Source: Streptomyces marianii
Lineage (GTDB): Bacteria > Actinomycetota > Actinomycetes > Streptomycetales > Streptomycetaceae
DNA: 64,000 bases
Reading direction: 5' to 3'
Assembly: GCF_005795905.1 (NCBI RefSeq)
Contig: NZ_VAWE01000001.1
Coordinates: 2,762,501 to 2,826,500 of the forward strand
Shown: positions 26,788 to 35,222 of the stretch, piece after piece
Numbering within the stretch: the stretch's first letter is position 1
Layout: the number at the start of each line of letters is the position of its first letter
Translations under genes and position numbers: made by a program
Notes under the pieces: generated by a model
Database searches by the model: none
What the model saw: only the letters and a program-made list of their open reading frames with translations
What the model was told of the DNA's origin: nothing

Positions 26788-26981
26788 CTCTGCGCTCTTC
26801 TGGCTGGTCGTTCCGGCTTGGTCCCGTCGTCGATGTCCGCGCGACGCATCCACTTCCACAACGCCATGGGATGGACTCCGAAGTCGGTGGCCACCTGCTC
26901 GACCGTCACACCCGGCCCCGCGGTTCCTCGCGACCCGCACGACGTCCTGGCGGACTCCTCCGGATAAGCCTTGGGTACAGC
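26788..26981 (-). pseudogene. IS3-family OrfA (InsE-like) remnant with frameshifts
   Basis: The minus strand encodes VPKAYPEE, a short out-of-frame stretch (VRVARNRGAG), then VTVEQVATDFGVHPMALWKW and MRRADIDDGTKPE, and ELREARR in another frame near 26770-26790. This is the helix-turn-helix N-terminus of an IS3-family OrfA broken by at least two frameshifts. The rest of the element, including OrfB, is missing, and the IS5 fragment follows directly. It is a scar of two overlapping insertions. Confidence 0.65.
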
Positions 26982-27204
26982 GACATCCTTCCCACTCGCC
27001 CCACAGGGCAAGCCAGTTCAGATGTCACCCGATCGTGCGGCAGACCCGTTGTGCGCTGCCGGCGGAGCGGGACGCCAGGCCCTCTCCGAAAAGGGATCAA
27101 GCCGGGGCTCAGTCGCCAGTTGCGCGACCTCGGCGGCAGCCGCAGCCACGGAAAGGCCAAGCCCTTCAGATGGACGACGTCGAGCATGTGAAAGGCTGAG
27201 CCAC

Positions 27205-27726
27205 ATGGTCAGCGAAGCCGGGGAACCACGTCGAGTCCTGTTCCTCCGAGGCTGTCTGGAGGCTGCGGACATGGTGCGTGCTCACCATGAGGCGCTTCGT
27301 GTCCTGCGGGACGGCATCGAGACCGCTCACATCGATGCCTACAGCGATATCGCCTGGCCACGGGAAGCGCTGCCCGCATACGAGCACGCGTTGCTGATGG
27401 CCGAGAACGAGGTGGCCGAGGGTGTCCGGTCGGCGAAGGGTGATCCTGGTATGGGGATTGACGTCGATGTCCGCGACGACACGCAGTTCGACGTGCTGCT
27501 GGCCTTGGCTCCCTACACGATTCATGCCGAGGCGTCGCGGCGGGGCCGGCAGATCTTCAGCGCCGGCGACACCGGCACAGCCCTGTGGATCGCCGTCACA
27601 TCAGAGCAAGAGGATCAGCTCATGTCACGGCTCGATGCGCTGGGTGTCCCGCAAACAGCGTTCACGACTCAACCTCGCAGGCAGCGAAGGCTGTTCGCCC
27701 CGTGGTCACCGCGCCGGACCGCGTAG
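27205..27726 (+). CDS. Hypothetical protein
   Basis: A 173-residue soluble protein that I do not recognise. It begins MVSEAGEPRRVLFLRGCLEAADMV, is rich in charged helices, and contains DVRDDTQFDVLLALAPYTIHAE and AVTSEQEDQLMSRLDALGVP. No signal peptide, membrane segment or known motif is visible. The ATG at 27205 has an AAAGG nine bases upstream. Lower third-position G/C than core genes and its place right after IS remnants suggest acquired DNA. Upstream in-frame starts would read through IS-scar sequence and are not favoured. Confidence 0.5.
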   Translation: MVSEAGEPRRVLFLRGCLEAADMVRAHHEALRVLRDGIETAHIDAYSDIAWPREALPAYEHALLMAENEVAEGVRSAKGDPGMGIDVDVRDDTQFDVLLALAPYTIHAEASRRGRQIFSAGDTGTALWIAVTSEQEDQLMSRLDALGVPQTAFTTQPRRQRRLFAPWSPRRTA

Positions 27727-27823
27727 CCACACAGTGAGCGAGCCTGGCTGAAGTCCCGCGGATCGTGCTGCGCGGCCGGGCTCCACGGCGGGCCGCTCCC
27801 CCGAAGGTCCCGCCGGAGCGGAT

Positions 27824-28789
27824 TCATGCCGCAGGTGTCTGCAGCAACGGGCTCTTGTTGCGCAGCAGCCAGTGCCGGTACGGGGCGGAGCGGAGGGCCA
27901 CCTCCCGGTAGGCCGCGAGGAGTTCGGCGTACACGAGGGCGAAGGTCTCCGTGCCTGGCCCGGGTCGCCGGTAGAGCAGCAGCCGTACCGCGAGCGGGTC
28001 GTCGCGCAGGGGGCGGATCGCCATGTCGTCGCGCCGGCCCGAGGTGGGCTGGCAGGGGGCGACCGCCTCGCCGACCACGATGAGGGACGTGGCGGTGTGG
28101 TAGTCGGCGTGCAGCACCTGCGGGTCGATCCCCGCGGCGGTGAGGACCCGGCGCAGTCCGTCCCACTCGCCGTCGACCGTGGGGTCCACCATCCAGCGGT
28201 CCTCGGCGAGGTCGGCGAGGTCGACCACCGGGGCCGCGGCGGCCGGGTGGTCGCGGGCCATGGAGATGAACTGCGGTTCGCGCTCCACGAGGACCCGACG
28301 TTCGAGCCCTTCCGGCACCAGCAGTGGGCAGCCTTCGACCTCGTGGACGAACGCCACGTCCAGGTGCCCGGCGGCGACCATGCGCAGCAGCGTGCCGGCG
28401 GAGACGTTCATGTGCAGGGAGAGGTCCGTGCCGTCGGGCAGCCGCTGTCTGAGCCGTCTCAGCCAGCCCGCGAGGGCGCGGCTCGCCGTGGAACCGATGC
28501 GTAGCCGGGGGTCGTCCGCGCGGGCGACCGCCGCCCGGGTCTCCGTCACGAGCGCCGACATCCCGGCGATCAGCGGGCGGGCCCGGCTGAGGACGGCACG
28601 GCCGAGCGGGGTGGGCCGGCAGCCCGTGCGTTCCCTGAGGAAGAGCTCGCCGCCCAGGGCGTTCTCGATCCGGCGGAGCTGGGTCGTCAGGGAGGGCTGG
28701 CTCATGCCCAGTCGGCGGGCGGCCTTGTGCAGACTGCCCGCGTCGGCGATCGCGCACAGCACGCGCAGGTGTCTCACCTCCAGCTCCAT
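27824..28789 (-). CDS. snpR: LysR-family regulator of the snapalysin gene (SnpR-like)
   Basis: A 321-residue LysR-type transcriptional regulator. The N-terminal winged helix reads VRHLRVLCAIADAGSLHKA and RRLGMSQPSLTTQLRRIE, followed by a two-lobed effector domain. It is divergent from the snapalysin gene, the same arrangement as snpR (mprR) and snpA in S. lividans and S. coelicolor, where the regulator activates the protease. The ATG at 28789 (MELEVRHLRVL) fits the family start. The intergenic region carries a dyad that could be its binding site. Confidence 0.8.
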   Translation of the reverse strand: MELEVRHLRVLCAIADAGSLHKAARRLGMSQPSLTTQLRRIENALGGELFLRERTGCRPTPLGRAVLSRARPLIAGMSALVTETRAAVARADDPRLRIGSTASRALAGWLRRLRQRLPDGTDLSLHMNVSAGTLLRMVAAGHLDVAFVHEVEGCPLLVPEGLERRVLVEREPQFISMARDHPAAAAPVVDLADLAEDRWMVDPTVDGEWDGLRRVLTAAGIDPQVLHADYHTATSLIVVGEAVAPCQPTSGRRDDMAIRPLRDDPLAVRLLLYRRPGPGTETFALVYAELLAAYREVALRSAPYRHWLLRNKSPLLQTPAA

Positions 28790-28883
28790 ACTGCGAGAGT
28801 AGGACGGCACCCCTCGTCCCACCAGACACCTTCGTCGCTCCAATTCCCTTGCTGCATAGGCGAGTTGGGGCTGGTCGCACTCG

Positions 28884-28915
28884 TGATGCCGCGGTGTTAT
28901 CACCAGTTGGCATCA
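28884..28915. promoter_or_regulatory. Dyad between LysR gene and snpA
   Basis: TGATGCC (28884-28890) pairs with GGCATCA (28909-28915), and between them GGTG-TTAT-CACC (28893-28904) forms an inner dyad. LysR proteins bind interrupted dyads in divergent promoters, so this is a good candidate site for activation of snpA and autoregulation. Confidence 0.5.
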
Positions 28916-28982
28916 TCCGCCGGCGGGCGGGGCTCCCCGACACTCTCCTCACCGATCCCCACTCGGATGAGGAGAACCCCCC

Positions 28983-29657
28983 ATGAGACACCCCGAGCGA
29001 CGCCCGCGGGCGTTACTCTCCGCCGCACTCGGTCTGGGCCTCGCCGCCGCCCTGGCCTTCGCCGCACCCGCCACCGCCGCCCCGGCTCCCGACGCCGCGA
29101 GCCCCGCCGTCCCCACCGGCCCGGCCGCGGCGTACAACGGCTCCGCAGAGGACGCCCGCGCGACCAAGGCGTTCTTCGACGCGGTGGTGAAGTCGGTCGC
29201 CGAGAAGCGGGCCCAGAACCCGGGCGCCCAGGCCGTCACCGTCGTCTACAGCGCCGGCAGCGCGCCGAGCTTCCGCTCCCAGATAGCCAGCAGCACGCGG
29301 ATATGGAACAGCTCCGTGTCGAACGTGCGGCTGCTGGAGGGCTCCAGCCCGGACTTCCGGTACTACGAGGGCAACGATCCGCGCGGCTCGTACGCCAGCA
29401 CCGACGGGCACGGCCGCGGCTACATCTTCCTCGACTACCGGCAGAACCAGCTGTACAACTCCACCCGGGTCACCGCCCACGAGACCGGCCACGTGCTCGG
29501 GCTCCCCGACCACTACTCCGGTCCGTGCAGCGAACTGATGTCGGGCGGCGGTCCCGGCACCTCCTGCCAGAACGCGTACCCCAACGCGGCCGAGCGGACC
29601 CGGGTGAACCAACTCTGGGCGAACGGCCTCGCTGCGGCCCTCGCCAAGGTCTCCTGA
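28983..29657 (+). CDS. snpA: Snapalysin (small neutral zinc metalloprotease)
   Basis: A 224-residue secreted protease of family M7. A signal peptide with an Ala-rich core ends near residue 32, and a propeptide of roughly 50 residues follows. The zinc site is [11 protein letters not shown] (His166, Glu167, His170, Asp176), the M7-specific variant with Asp as third ligand, followed by a Met-turn-like SELMSGGG. Cys residues (GPCSEL, TSCQN) likely form a disulfide. It degrades milk-type proteins outside the cell. A LysR regulator is divergent upstream and a strong terminator follows. Confidence 0.92.
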   Translation: MRHPERRPRALLSAALGLGLAAALAFAAPATAAPAPDAASPAVPTGPAAAYNGSAEDARATKAFFDAVVKSVAEKRAQNPGAQAVTVVYSAGSAPSFRSQIASSTRIWNSSVSNVRLLEGSSPDFRYYEGNDPRGSYASTDGHGRGYIFLDYRQNQLYNSTRVTAHETGHVLGLPDHYSGPCSELMSGGGPGTSCQNAYPNAAERTRVNQLWANGLAAALAKVS

Positions 29658-29673
29658 CGCACGCCCCCCACGG

Positions 29674-29709
29674 CGCCCCGTGCCCGGGTTCCCGCCCGGG
29701 CACGGGGCG
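29674..29709. terminator. Terminator between snpA and the convergent hypothetical gene
   Basis: A perfect 15-base-pair stem (CGCCCCGTGCCCGGG and complement, 6-base loop) lies 17 bases past the snpA stop and serves both facing genes. Confidence 0.75.
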
Positions 29710-29769
29710 TTCGCTCGCCGGCGGTGCCACCGGCGTCAGGCGGCGGCCGAGTGCGGCGACGACGAGCCG

Positions 29770-30216
29770 TCAGGCGCTCTCCAGCAGCTTCCGGCCGAGG
29801 TCGGCACCCTCAGGCAGCTGCCGCCTGATCCGCCCGAGCGCTTCGTCGAAGTCGCCGTCGGCCACCCCGGACTCGTACGCCGCCCCGCCGAAGTGCAGGG
29901 TGAGGTTCAGATCCACCCTGCCGGGCGTGCCCTCGGGCCCGGCCTCGCCGAGGGTCAGCAGGCAGCTGAGCGTGGCCCGCTCCGCCGCCCCGTCCAGAAC
30001 GACGGGCAGCGGCATGTCCCATTCCAGGACGCAACCGGACAGGCGTTCGCCCGATTCCGCAGCGCCCAGGGCGGCGAAACTCGGCCCTTCGTACTCGGTT
30101 CCCCTGATGCGGGTGCTCACTCTGGGCCCGCTCGGGGCGATCGCCAGCGCGATCGCCTCCGCACCCCGGCGGTCCCGGTACCAGCCGGTCCACACGTCCG
30201 TCGACTCCGTTGACAT
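29770..30216 (-). CDS. Hypothetical protein (DUF6304-like)
   Basis: A 148-residue soluble protein starting MSTESTDVWTGWYRDRRGAE. It contains alternating beta-strands (VSTRIRGTEYEGPSFAAL, LSGCVLEWDMPLPVVLDG, DLNLTLHFG) and a C-terminal helix. I recall similar Streptomyces proteins under DUF6304, with low certainty. No catalytic motif is visible. The ATG at 30216 is chosen because the conserved sequence begins there. It is followed by the snpA terminator on its 3' side. Confidence 0.6.
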   Translation of the reverse strand: MSTESTDVWTGWYRDRRGAEAIALAIAPSGPRVSTRIRGTEYEGPSFAALGAAESGERLSGCVLEWDMPLPVVLDGAAERATLSCLLTLGEAGPEGTPGRVDLNLTLHFGGAAYESGVADGDFDEALGRIRRQLPEGADLGRKLLESA

Positions 30217-30290
30217 GGCGCGGACTGTAGCGGTCCGCCCGGCCGTGTTGTACAGCCGGTCGGCACTCGAATGGTTCTGCGCCACCCGAG

Positions 30291-30545
30291 TCAGCCTGAC
30301 GGGCCCGCGGCCGGCTCCTCGTTCGTCCTCTTCGCGCCTTCCCCGCCCGGCCCGCGCCCCGCTCCGGAGGCGTCCCCGGCACTGCGCGCGCACGCGGGGT
30401 TGTGACAGGGACCGGGGCCCCACTCCGGGACGAACACACCGAGCACCTTGCGTCGTCTGATGGCGGAACCGACAGGCTGTCCGCAGGTCGGACACGTGTA
30501 CTCGTCCTGCGGGCGGCGGACGGTCCGGCGTCCTTCGCTGCCCAT
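30291..30545 (-). CDS. Small zinc-ribbon-like hypothetical protein
   Basis: An 84-residue protein starting MGSEGRRTVRRPQDEYTCP. Four cysteines in CPTCG near residue 19 and CHNPAC near residue 50 could bind one zinc, with VLGVFVPEWGPGP between them. The tail is Gly/Glu-rich and probably unstructured. The architecture suggests nucleic acid or protein binding; the function is unknown. It precedes the previous gene on the same strand by 74 bases and may share its transcript. Confidence 0.55.
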   Translation of the reverse strand: MGSEGRRTVRRPQDEYTCPTCGQPVGSAIRRRKVLGVFVPEWGPGPCHNPACARSAGDASGAGRGPGGEGAKRTNEEPAAGPSG

Positions 30546-30617
30546 GGATCCAGGATAGGTCGGCATGCTCAGGGCGAACAGCGCTCGCGCGGAACGGTGG
30601 ACCCGCCGCCGACGCGG

Positions 30618-31202
30618 CTACCGCTTCCTGCGGTACTTCCGTACGAGCACCCCGTTGCCGAAGGTGCGCACCCAGTCCAGGGTGAAGTCGGTGACGGCGA
30701 ATCCGGCACCGAACATGGGCATACCGCTGCCGTAGACCTGCGGATAGGTCTTGATCACCAGTTCGTCGATCTCGTCGAGCAGTTCGCCGGCGACTTGCGA
30801 GCCGCCGCAGAGGTAGATGCCGAGCCCGCGGTCCTCGGCCTTGAGGGCGCGCACCCTGCCGACCAGGTCGTCGGCGATGATCTCGACGCCCGTGTCGGGC
30901 GACTCCTCCAGCGTGCGCGAGGCGACGTACTCGCGCAGTTGGGCGTAGGGGCTGGTGATCCCGGCATCGAGTGCCAGCTGGTAGCTGGCCCGGCCCTGGA
31001 CCAGGGTGTCGAAGTGCCTGTTCGGGGAGTTCTGGACGCCCAGTGCCTCTCGCCCCTGGACGGGGATGGTCTCGGGGTACTCGGACTTCAGGAACTCCAG
31101 GTAGTCCTCGTCGACGAAGCCGAACATGGACGAGGCGTCGCCGCCCGGGTCTCCGATGAAGCCGTCGATGGAGCAGGCGATGAAGTACGTGAGGTGACGC
31201 AA
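30618..31202 (-). CDS. Dihydrofolate reductase / RibD C-terminal domain protein
   Basis: A 194-residue protein of the RibD_C/DHFR-like group. It begins at a TTG (31202) with an AGAGGA site five bases upstream, giving LRHLTYFIACSIDGFIGDPG, the typical first strand and loop. IYLCGGSQVAGELLDEIDEL and the final strand near LDWVRTFGNGVLVRKYRR also match. The fold binds NADPH, but substrates of these stand-alone proteins are mostly unknown. An ATG at 31272 would add 23 residues of poor-looking sequence. It appears monocistronic. Confidence 0.75.
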   Translation of the reverse strand: MRHLTYFIACSIDGFIGDPGGDASSMFGFVDEDYLEFLKSEYPETIPVQGREALGVQNSPNRHFDTLVQGRASYQLALDAGITSPYAQLREYVASRTLEESPDTGVEIIADDLVGRVRALKAEDRGLGIYLCGGSQVAGELLDEIDELVIKTYPQVYGSGMPMFGAGFAVTDFTLDWVRTFGNGVLVRKYRRKR

Positions 31203-31414
31203 ACCGGTCCTCTGTTCTCGTCGGGGGACTGAGGGCCGGACCGATATCGGGGCCCGAACCACTGCACCCATAGTGCTCCAGACGTAGTGGTCATACAAGT
31301 GCGTTTTACGGAGGGTGCGTTGAGGAGGGTCCGGAAAGGCGCGGCACGCCGATGCCCCCGAGGCGATCCGGCCCGCCGCGGGGCGCCGACCGGTGCACCG
31401 CGGACGCGGCGGCC

Positions 31415-31641
31415 GGCACGTCGGCACGTCGGCACGTCGGCACACGAACGATACGCCGAAGGGGCGGGGGACCGCCCCGCCATGCCGGAGCCGCGAGGGG
31501 TCGCCCTCCGCCCCCGGTCCTCCCGGCCGAGCCGACCGGGGCTCGGCACCGAGGCGGCGGTCGGTGCCGAGCCGGCCGCCGGTTCGCGCCCCGGGCTCCG
31601 GGCTCCGGGCTCCGGGCTCCGGGCTCCGGGCTCCGGGCTCC
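31415..31641. repeat. Two short tandem repeats in a gene-free stretch
   Basis: Within the 512-base gap at 31203-31714 there are three tandem copies of GGCACGTC (31415-31438) and seven tandem copies of GGGCTCC (31593-31641), the latter followed by partial copies up to about 31672. The apparent open frames here are products of the repeats. No gene is supported in this gap. Confidence 0.8.
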
Positions 31642-31714
31642 GGGGCACCGCGACCGGCTCCGGGCTCCGGGGCAGTACGGTGCGCCGGATGGCGTGGCGC
31701 CGAGGCCCCAACGC

Positions 31715-32344
31715 CTACGGAGCCAACGTCCGACTCGCGCCCTCGGGCCCCGGCGCGGCGGGCTCCCGCCACATGGGCCACATCAGCGGGCCGTCGGGCA
31801 GCTGGACGGTACGGTCCGTGAAAGCGAAACCGAGCCGCTCGTAGAGACGGGTGCTGCGGGCACTGCTCGCCTCCAGGTAGGCGGGCAGCCCCTCGCGGTC
31901 GCACCGCTCCAGGGCGGGCGAGAGCAGGGCCGTGCCGAGCCCCTCGCCCTGCCGCTCCGGGGATACGGCGACCAGCAGCAGGTACTCGTGCGCCCTGCCC
32001 TGCGGATGGACGGCACCGGTCAGCCGGCCGACGAGCTCGGCCCGCTCGTTGCCGGGATCGGCGATCTCCCGCATCCGGGCCGGGGTGTCGTCCTCCTCCT
32101 CGGGCGCCTCCGCGGGCACCTGGAGCCAGAGCGCGGCGGCGGCTCCGTCCTCGGTCATGTCGACCCGCCCCTCGGCGAGGGCGATGTCGAGGAAGACCCC
32201 GAGGAAGACCCCGTGCACCCGGCGGCGGTGGGCCTCGTCGGGGAAGACCCAGCTGCTGACCGGGTCGTACATGAACGCCTCGTCGAGCAGCCGCACCACC
32301 GTCCCACGGTCCCGCTCCCCCGCCTGCCGTGTCCGTACACCCAT
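31715..32344 (-). CDS. GNAT-family N-acetyltransferase
   Basis: A 209-residue acetyltransferase that should move an acetyl group from acetyl-CoA to an unknown amine. The N-terminal helix begins VRTRQAGERDRGTVVRLLDEA. Motif A is LLLVAVSPERQGEGLGTALL (residues about 118-140), where QGEGLG binds the CoA pyrophosphate. A final RLYERLGFAFTD is typical of motif B. ATG at 32344 with a GGAGAGGTGG site. It lies 83 bases after the polyprenyl synthetase gene on the same strand, so it may belong to the encapsulin transcript. Confidence 0.85.
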   Translation of the reverse strand: MGVRTRQAGERDRGTVVRLLDEAFMYDPVSSWVFPDEAHRRRVHGVFLGVFLDIALAEGRVDMTEDGAAAALWLQVPAEAPEEEDDTPARMREIADPGNERAELVGRLTGAVHPQGRAHEYLLLVAVSPERQGEGLGTALLSPALERCDREGLPAYLEASSARSTRLYERLGFAFTDRTVQLPDGPLMWPMWREPAAPGPEGASRTLAP

Positions 32345-32427
32345 GCCCGGGCCACCTCTCCGCGATTGTCAACCGGCCGTCGCGATCCTAGAGTTGCGGC
32401 CGGGGTCGTGAACCGATCCGACCGGGC

Positions 32428-33477
32428 TCAGCGGCTCCGGCGGGTGACGAACTCCGCCAGCGAGAGCAGGTCCTCCGCCGCCTCGAGGTCCGGCACCGCA
32501 CGCGACAGCTGCTGCACGGCCCGGGCCATCCGGTCCGCCGCCTGCAGCTGGGCCCAGTCCCGGCCGCCGGCCCGCTCCACCGCGTCGGCTGCCCGAGCGA
32601 CCGCCCCGGCGCCCATCGGCCCGGCGTACAGCTCGGCGAGCTCCGCCCCCGCCTCGGTGCCCGAACCTAGGGCGGCCACCACCGGCAACGACTTCTTGTG
32701 CGCGGCCAGATCGGCGCCCGCGGGCTTGCCCGTGCGGTCCGGATCGCCCCAGATGCCGATGAGGTCGTCGATCAGCTGGAAGGCCAGCCCCGCCTCCCGC
32801 CCGAAGGCGTCCATCGCGGTGATCTCCTCCTCCCCCGCCCCCGCGTACAGCGCGCCGAGAGCACAGGCACAGCCCAGCAGCGCCCCGGTCTTGGCCGTTG
32901 CCATGGCGAGGCACTCGTCCAGCGAGACCTCCCTCGGCCCACGCTGCTCGAACGCGCAGTCGGCCTGCTGGCCGGCGCAGAGCTCGATCACACAGGCGGC
33001 GAGCCGCGCCGAGGCCGCCGCCGCGGCCGGGTGCCGGTCCTCCGCGAGCAGCCGCAGCGCCAGGGCCAGCATGGCGTCGCCCGCGACGATGGCGTCCGGG
33101 GTGCCGAACACCGTCCAGGCGGTGGGTCGGTGACGGCGGGTCGCGTCCTCGTCGATCACGTCGTCGTGGAGCAGGGTGAAGTTGTGCGCCAGCTCGACGG
33201 CCGCGGCGGCACGCACCGCCTGCTGCGGGTCCCCGCCGAGCGCCCGGGCGGCGGCGAGCACCAGGGCGGGCCGGATCGCCTTGCCCGCCGCACCGGCGGC
33301 GGGCGTGCCGTCGGCGTGCTCCCAGCCGAAGTGGTACATCGCGACTCGGCGCATGGAGCCGGGAAGGGACTCGACGGTGTCCCGCAGCCGGGGATCGACG
33401 GCGTCGCGGGTGCGTTCCAGGAGCCGCGCCGCCTCATGGGCATCGGTGGCGGCGGCGTCCGGACTGGTCATGGTCAC
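32428..33477 (-). CDS. Polyprenyl synthetase, probable encapsulin cargo
   Basis: A 349-residue trans-isoprenyl diphosphate synthase. The first Asp-rich motif is LLHDDVIDED with the following RR of TRRHRPTAW, and the second is FQLIDDLIGIWGD. It condenses isopentenyl diphosphate with an allylic diphosphate. Start at the GTG 33477 gives the best spacing to an AGAGG; ATG 33471 is an alternative. It follows the encapsulin shell gene by 74 bases on the same strand. Polyprenyl synthases and terpene cyclases are known genomic partners and cargo of family 2B encapsulins. The Ala/Asp-rich, probably flexible first 15-25 residues could be a loading tail. Product chain length is not predicted here. Confidence 0.88.
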   Translation of the reverse strand: MTMTSPDAAATDAHEAARLLERTRDAVDPRLRDTVESLPGSMRRVAMYHFGWEHADGTPAAGAAGKAIRPALVLAAARALGGDPQQAVRAAAAVELAHNFTLLHDDVIDEDATRRHRPTAWTVFGTPDAIVAGDAMLALALRLLAEDRHPAAAAASARLAACVIELCAGQQADCAFEQRGPREVSLDECLAMATAKTGALLGCACALGALYAGAGEEEITAMDAFGREAGLAFQLIDDLIGIWGDPDRTGKPAGADLAAHKKSLPVVAALGSGTEAGAELAELYAGPMGAGAVARAADAVERAGGRDWAQLQAADRMARAVQQLSRAVPDLEAAEDLLSLAEFVTRRSR

Positions 33478-33551
33478 GGTCACGTCCTCTGCTGAAGGGG
33501 GTGGGGCGGGGGCGGCAAGGCGGGCCGCCCCCGCCGGATCGGCGCCGGGCG

Positions 33552-34985
33552 TCAGCGCCAGCGGCTCACCTCGACGTTCTCCAGCACACCGAGGGCGTCC
33601 GGCACCAGAACCGCCGCCGAGTAGTAGGCCGTGACCAGATAGGAGATGATCGCCTGCTCGTCGATGCCCATGAAGCGGACGGAGAGGCTGGGCTCGATCT
33701 CGTCGGGGATGCCGGTCTGGTGCAGGCCGACCACCCCCTGGTCCTCCTCGCCCGTACGCATGCAGATGATCGAGGTGGTCCGGGCGTCCGAGATCGGGAT
33801 CTTGTTGCAGGGGAAGATCGGTACACCGCGCCAGGCGGGGATGCGGCTCCCCCCGATGTCGACGGTGTCCGGGTAGATGCCCCGCCTGCTGCACTCCCGG
33901 CCGAAGGCGGCGATGGCCCTGGGGTGGGCGAGGAAGAGCTTGGAACCGCGCCGCCGGGACAGCAGCTCGTCCATGTCGTCCGGCCCCGGCACGCCGTCGT
34001 GCGGCTGCAGCCTCTGGCCGTAGTCGCAGTTGGCGAGGAGCCCGAACTGCCTGTTGTTGACGAGCTCGTCCTCCTGCCGCTCGCGCAGCGCCTCGACCGT
34101 CAGCCGCAACTGCTGCTCGGTCTGGTTCATCGGCTGGTTGTAGAGGTCCGCGACCCTGCTGTGGACCTTCAGCACGGTCTGGGCGACGCTCAGTTCGTAC
34201 TCGCGGGGGGCGGCCTCGTAGTCGACGTACGTGTGCGGGACGACGGCCTCGCCGACGTGGCCGGCGGAGAGGTCGATGGCGGCCTCCCCGTACTTGTTGG
34301 TCCGCTGGTGGGGGACCGACACCGCGGACCGGAGATGGCCCGCGAGGGACTCGGCGCGGTCCGCGAGGGTCAGCACGTCCTGCCGGGCGAGCTCCAGCGC
34401 GACGCACGCGGTGCCGGCCCGGGCGGTGAACTGCCAGACGGCGTCGCCGTCGACCAGCGACCTGTCACCGAAGTAGGAACCGTCGGCGAGGACGCCGAGC
34501 ACGGCCTCGTCGCCGTAGGGGCCGGTGCCGATCTGCTCCACCCGCCCGTGCGCCAGGAGGAACACCCGGTCCGCCGCCTCGCCCTTCGCCGCCAGTACGT
34601 CACCCGGCGCGAACCGCACCTGCCGGCAGCGCTGGGCCAGTTCGCGCAGCACGGCCTCGTCGTCGTACCCGCGCAGGGGCGGCAGTTCGCCGAGCTCGGC
34701 CGGGATGACCTCGACCTGGCTGCCCGTCTGGACGAAGGTGACGCGCCCGTCGCCCACCGAGTAGCTGAGCCGACGGTTCACCCGGTACGTGCCGCCCTGC
34801 ACCTGGACCCAGGGCAGCATCCGCAGCAGCCACCGGGAGGTGATCTCCTGCATCTGGGGCGCCGACTTGGTGGTGGTCGCCAGGTTCCGTGCGGCTGCCG
34901 TACCGAGACTCTGCTGTGGCAGTGCCGCGTCCTGGCCGCCCTCACGCACCTCGTCACCAACCGAACCAACCGAACCAACCGACAT
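33552..34985 (-). CDS. eshA: Family 2B encapsulin shell protein (EshA-like)
   Basis: A 477-residue protein with two parts. A cyclic-nucleotide-binding fold occupies about residues 107-215 ([33 protein letters not shown]). The rest is the HK97-type shell domain seen in family 2 encapsulins and in EshA of S. griseus / MMPI of Mycobacterium, for example [34 protein letters not shown] and [22 protein letters not shown]. Such proteins self-assemble into icosahedral compartments. The phosphate-binding cassette reads [20 protein letters not shown]; the Glu and Arg usual for cAMP are not in place, so nucleotide binding is uncertain. ATG 34985 follows a GAAGGAG site. The next gene is the probable cargo. 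Confidence 0.9.
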   Translation of the reverse strand: MSVGSVGSVGDEVREGGQDAALPQQSLGTAAARNLATTTKSAPQMQEITSRWLLRMLPWVQVQGGTYRVNRRLSYSVGDGRVTFVQTGSQVEVIPAELGELPPLRGYDDEAVLRELAQRCRQVRFAPGDVLAAKGEAADRVFLLAHGRVEQIGTGPYGDEAVLGVLADGSYFGDRSLVDGDAVWQFTARAGTACVALELARQDVLTLADRAESLAGHLRSAVSVPHQRTNKYGEAAIDLSAGHVGEAVVPHTYVDYEAAPREYELSVAQTVLKVHSRVADLYNQPMNQTEQQLRLTVEALRERQEDELVNNRQFGLLANCDYGQRLQPHDGVPGPDDMDELLSRRRGSKLFLAHPRAIAAFGRECSRRGIYPDTVDIGGSRIPAWRGVPIFPCNKIPISDARTTSIICMRTGEEDQGVVGLHQTGIPDEIEPSLSVRFMGIDEQAIISYLVTAYYSAAVLVPDALGVLENVEVSRWR

Positions 34986-35222
34986 GGGACTCCTTCGCAA
35001 TCATGGGTTGACCTGCGACGAAGAGCCTTCCAGCACGTTGAGTGGGCGCGCCATTACACAAATGAGTGGGACTAGACGGGGATGTGCGGGGCATCGCGTG
35101 CGTCTTCTGCCCGATCGGCCCACTGGCCGGATCGGCTCGCACAGCGTGCGAACGGATCGCCTGGTCACGGGGGTTGGGGTAGAAGCCCCGTACGAACACT
35201 TCCAGCCGTGAAGGAGTCGGCC

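Noticed and set aside
31400..31680. Short tandem repeats considered as a CRISPR array
   Set aside because: Units are 7-8 bases with no spacers, so they are simple tandem repeats.
31203..32372. Frame that would fuse the DHFR-like protein to 390 upstream residues
   Set aside because: The upstream part runs through tandem repeats and antisense to the GNAT gene region. A TTG with a good ribosome binding site starts the conserved part.
32428..34985. 2-methylisoborneol biosynthesis operon
   Set aside because: An EshA-like gene is often beside a terpene cyclase and methyltransferase, but neither gene is present here; only a polyprenyl synthetase follows.
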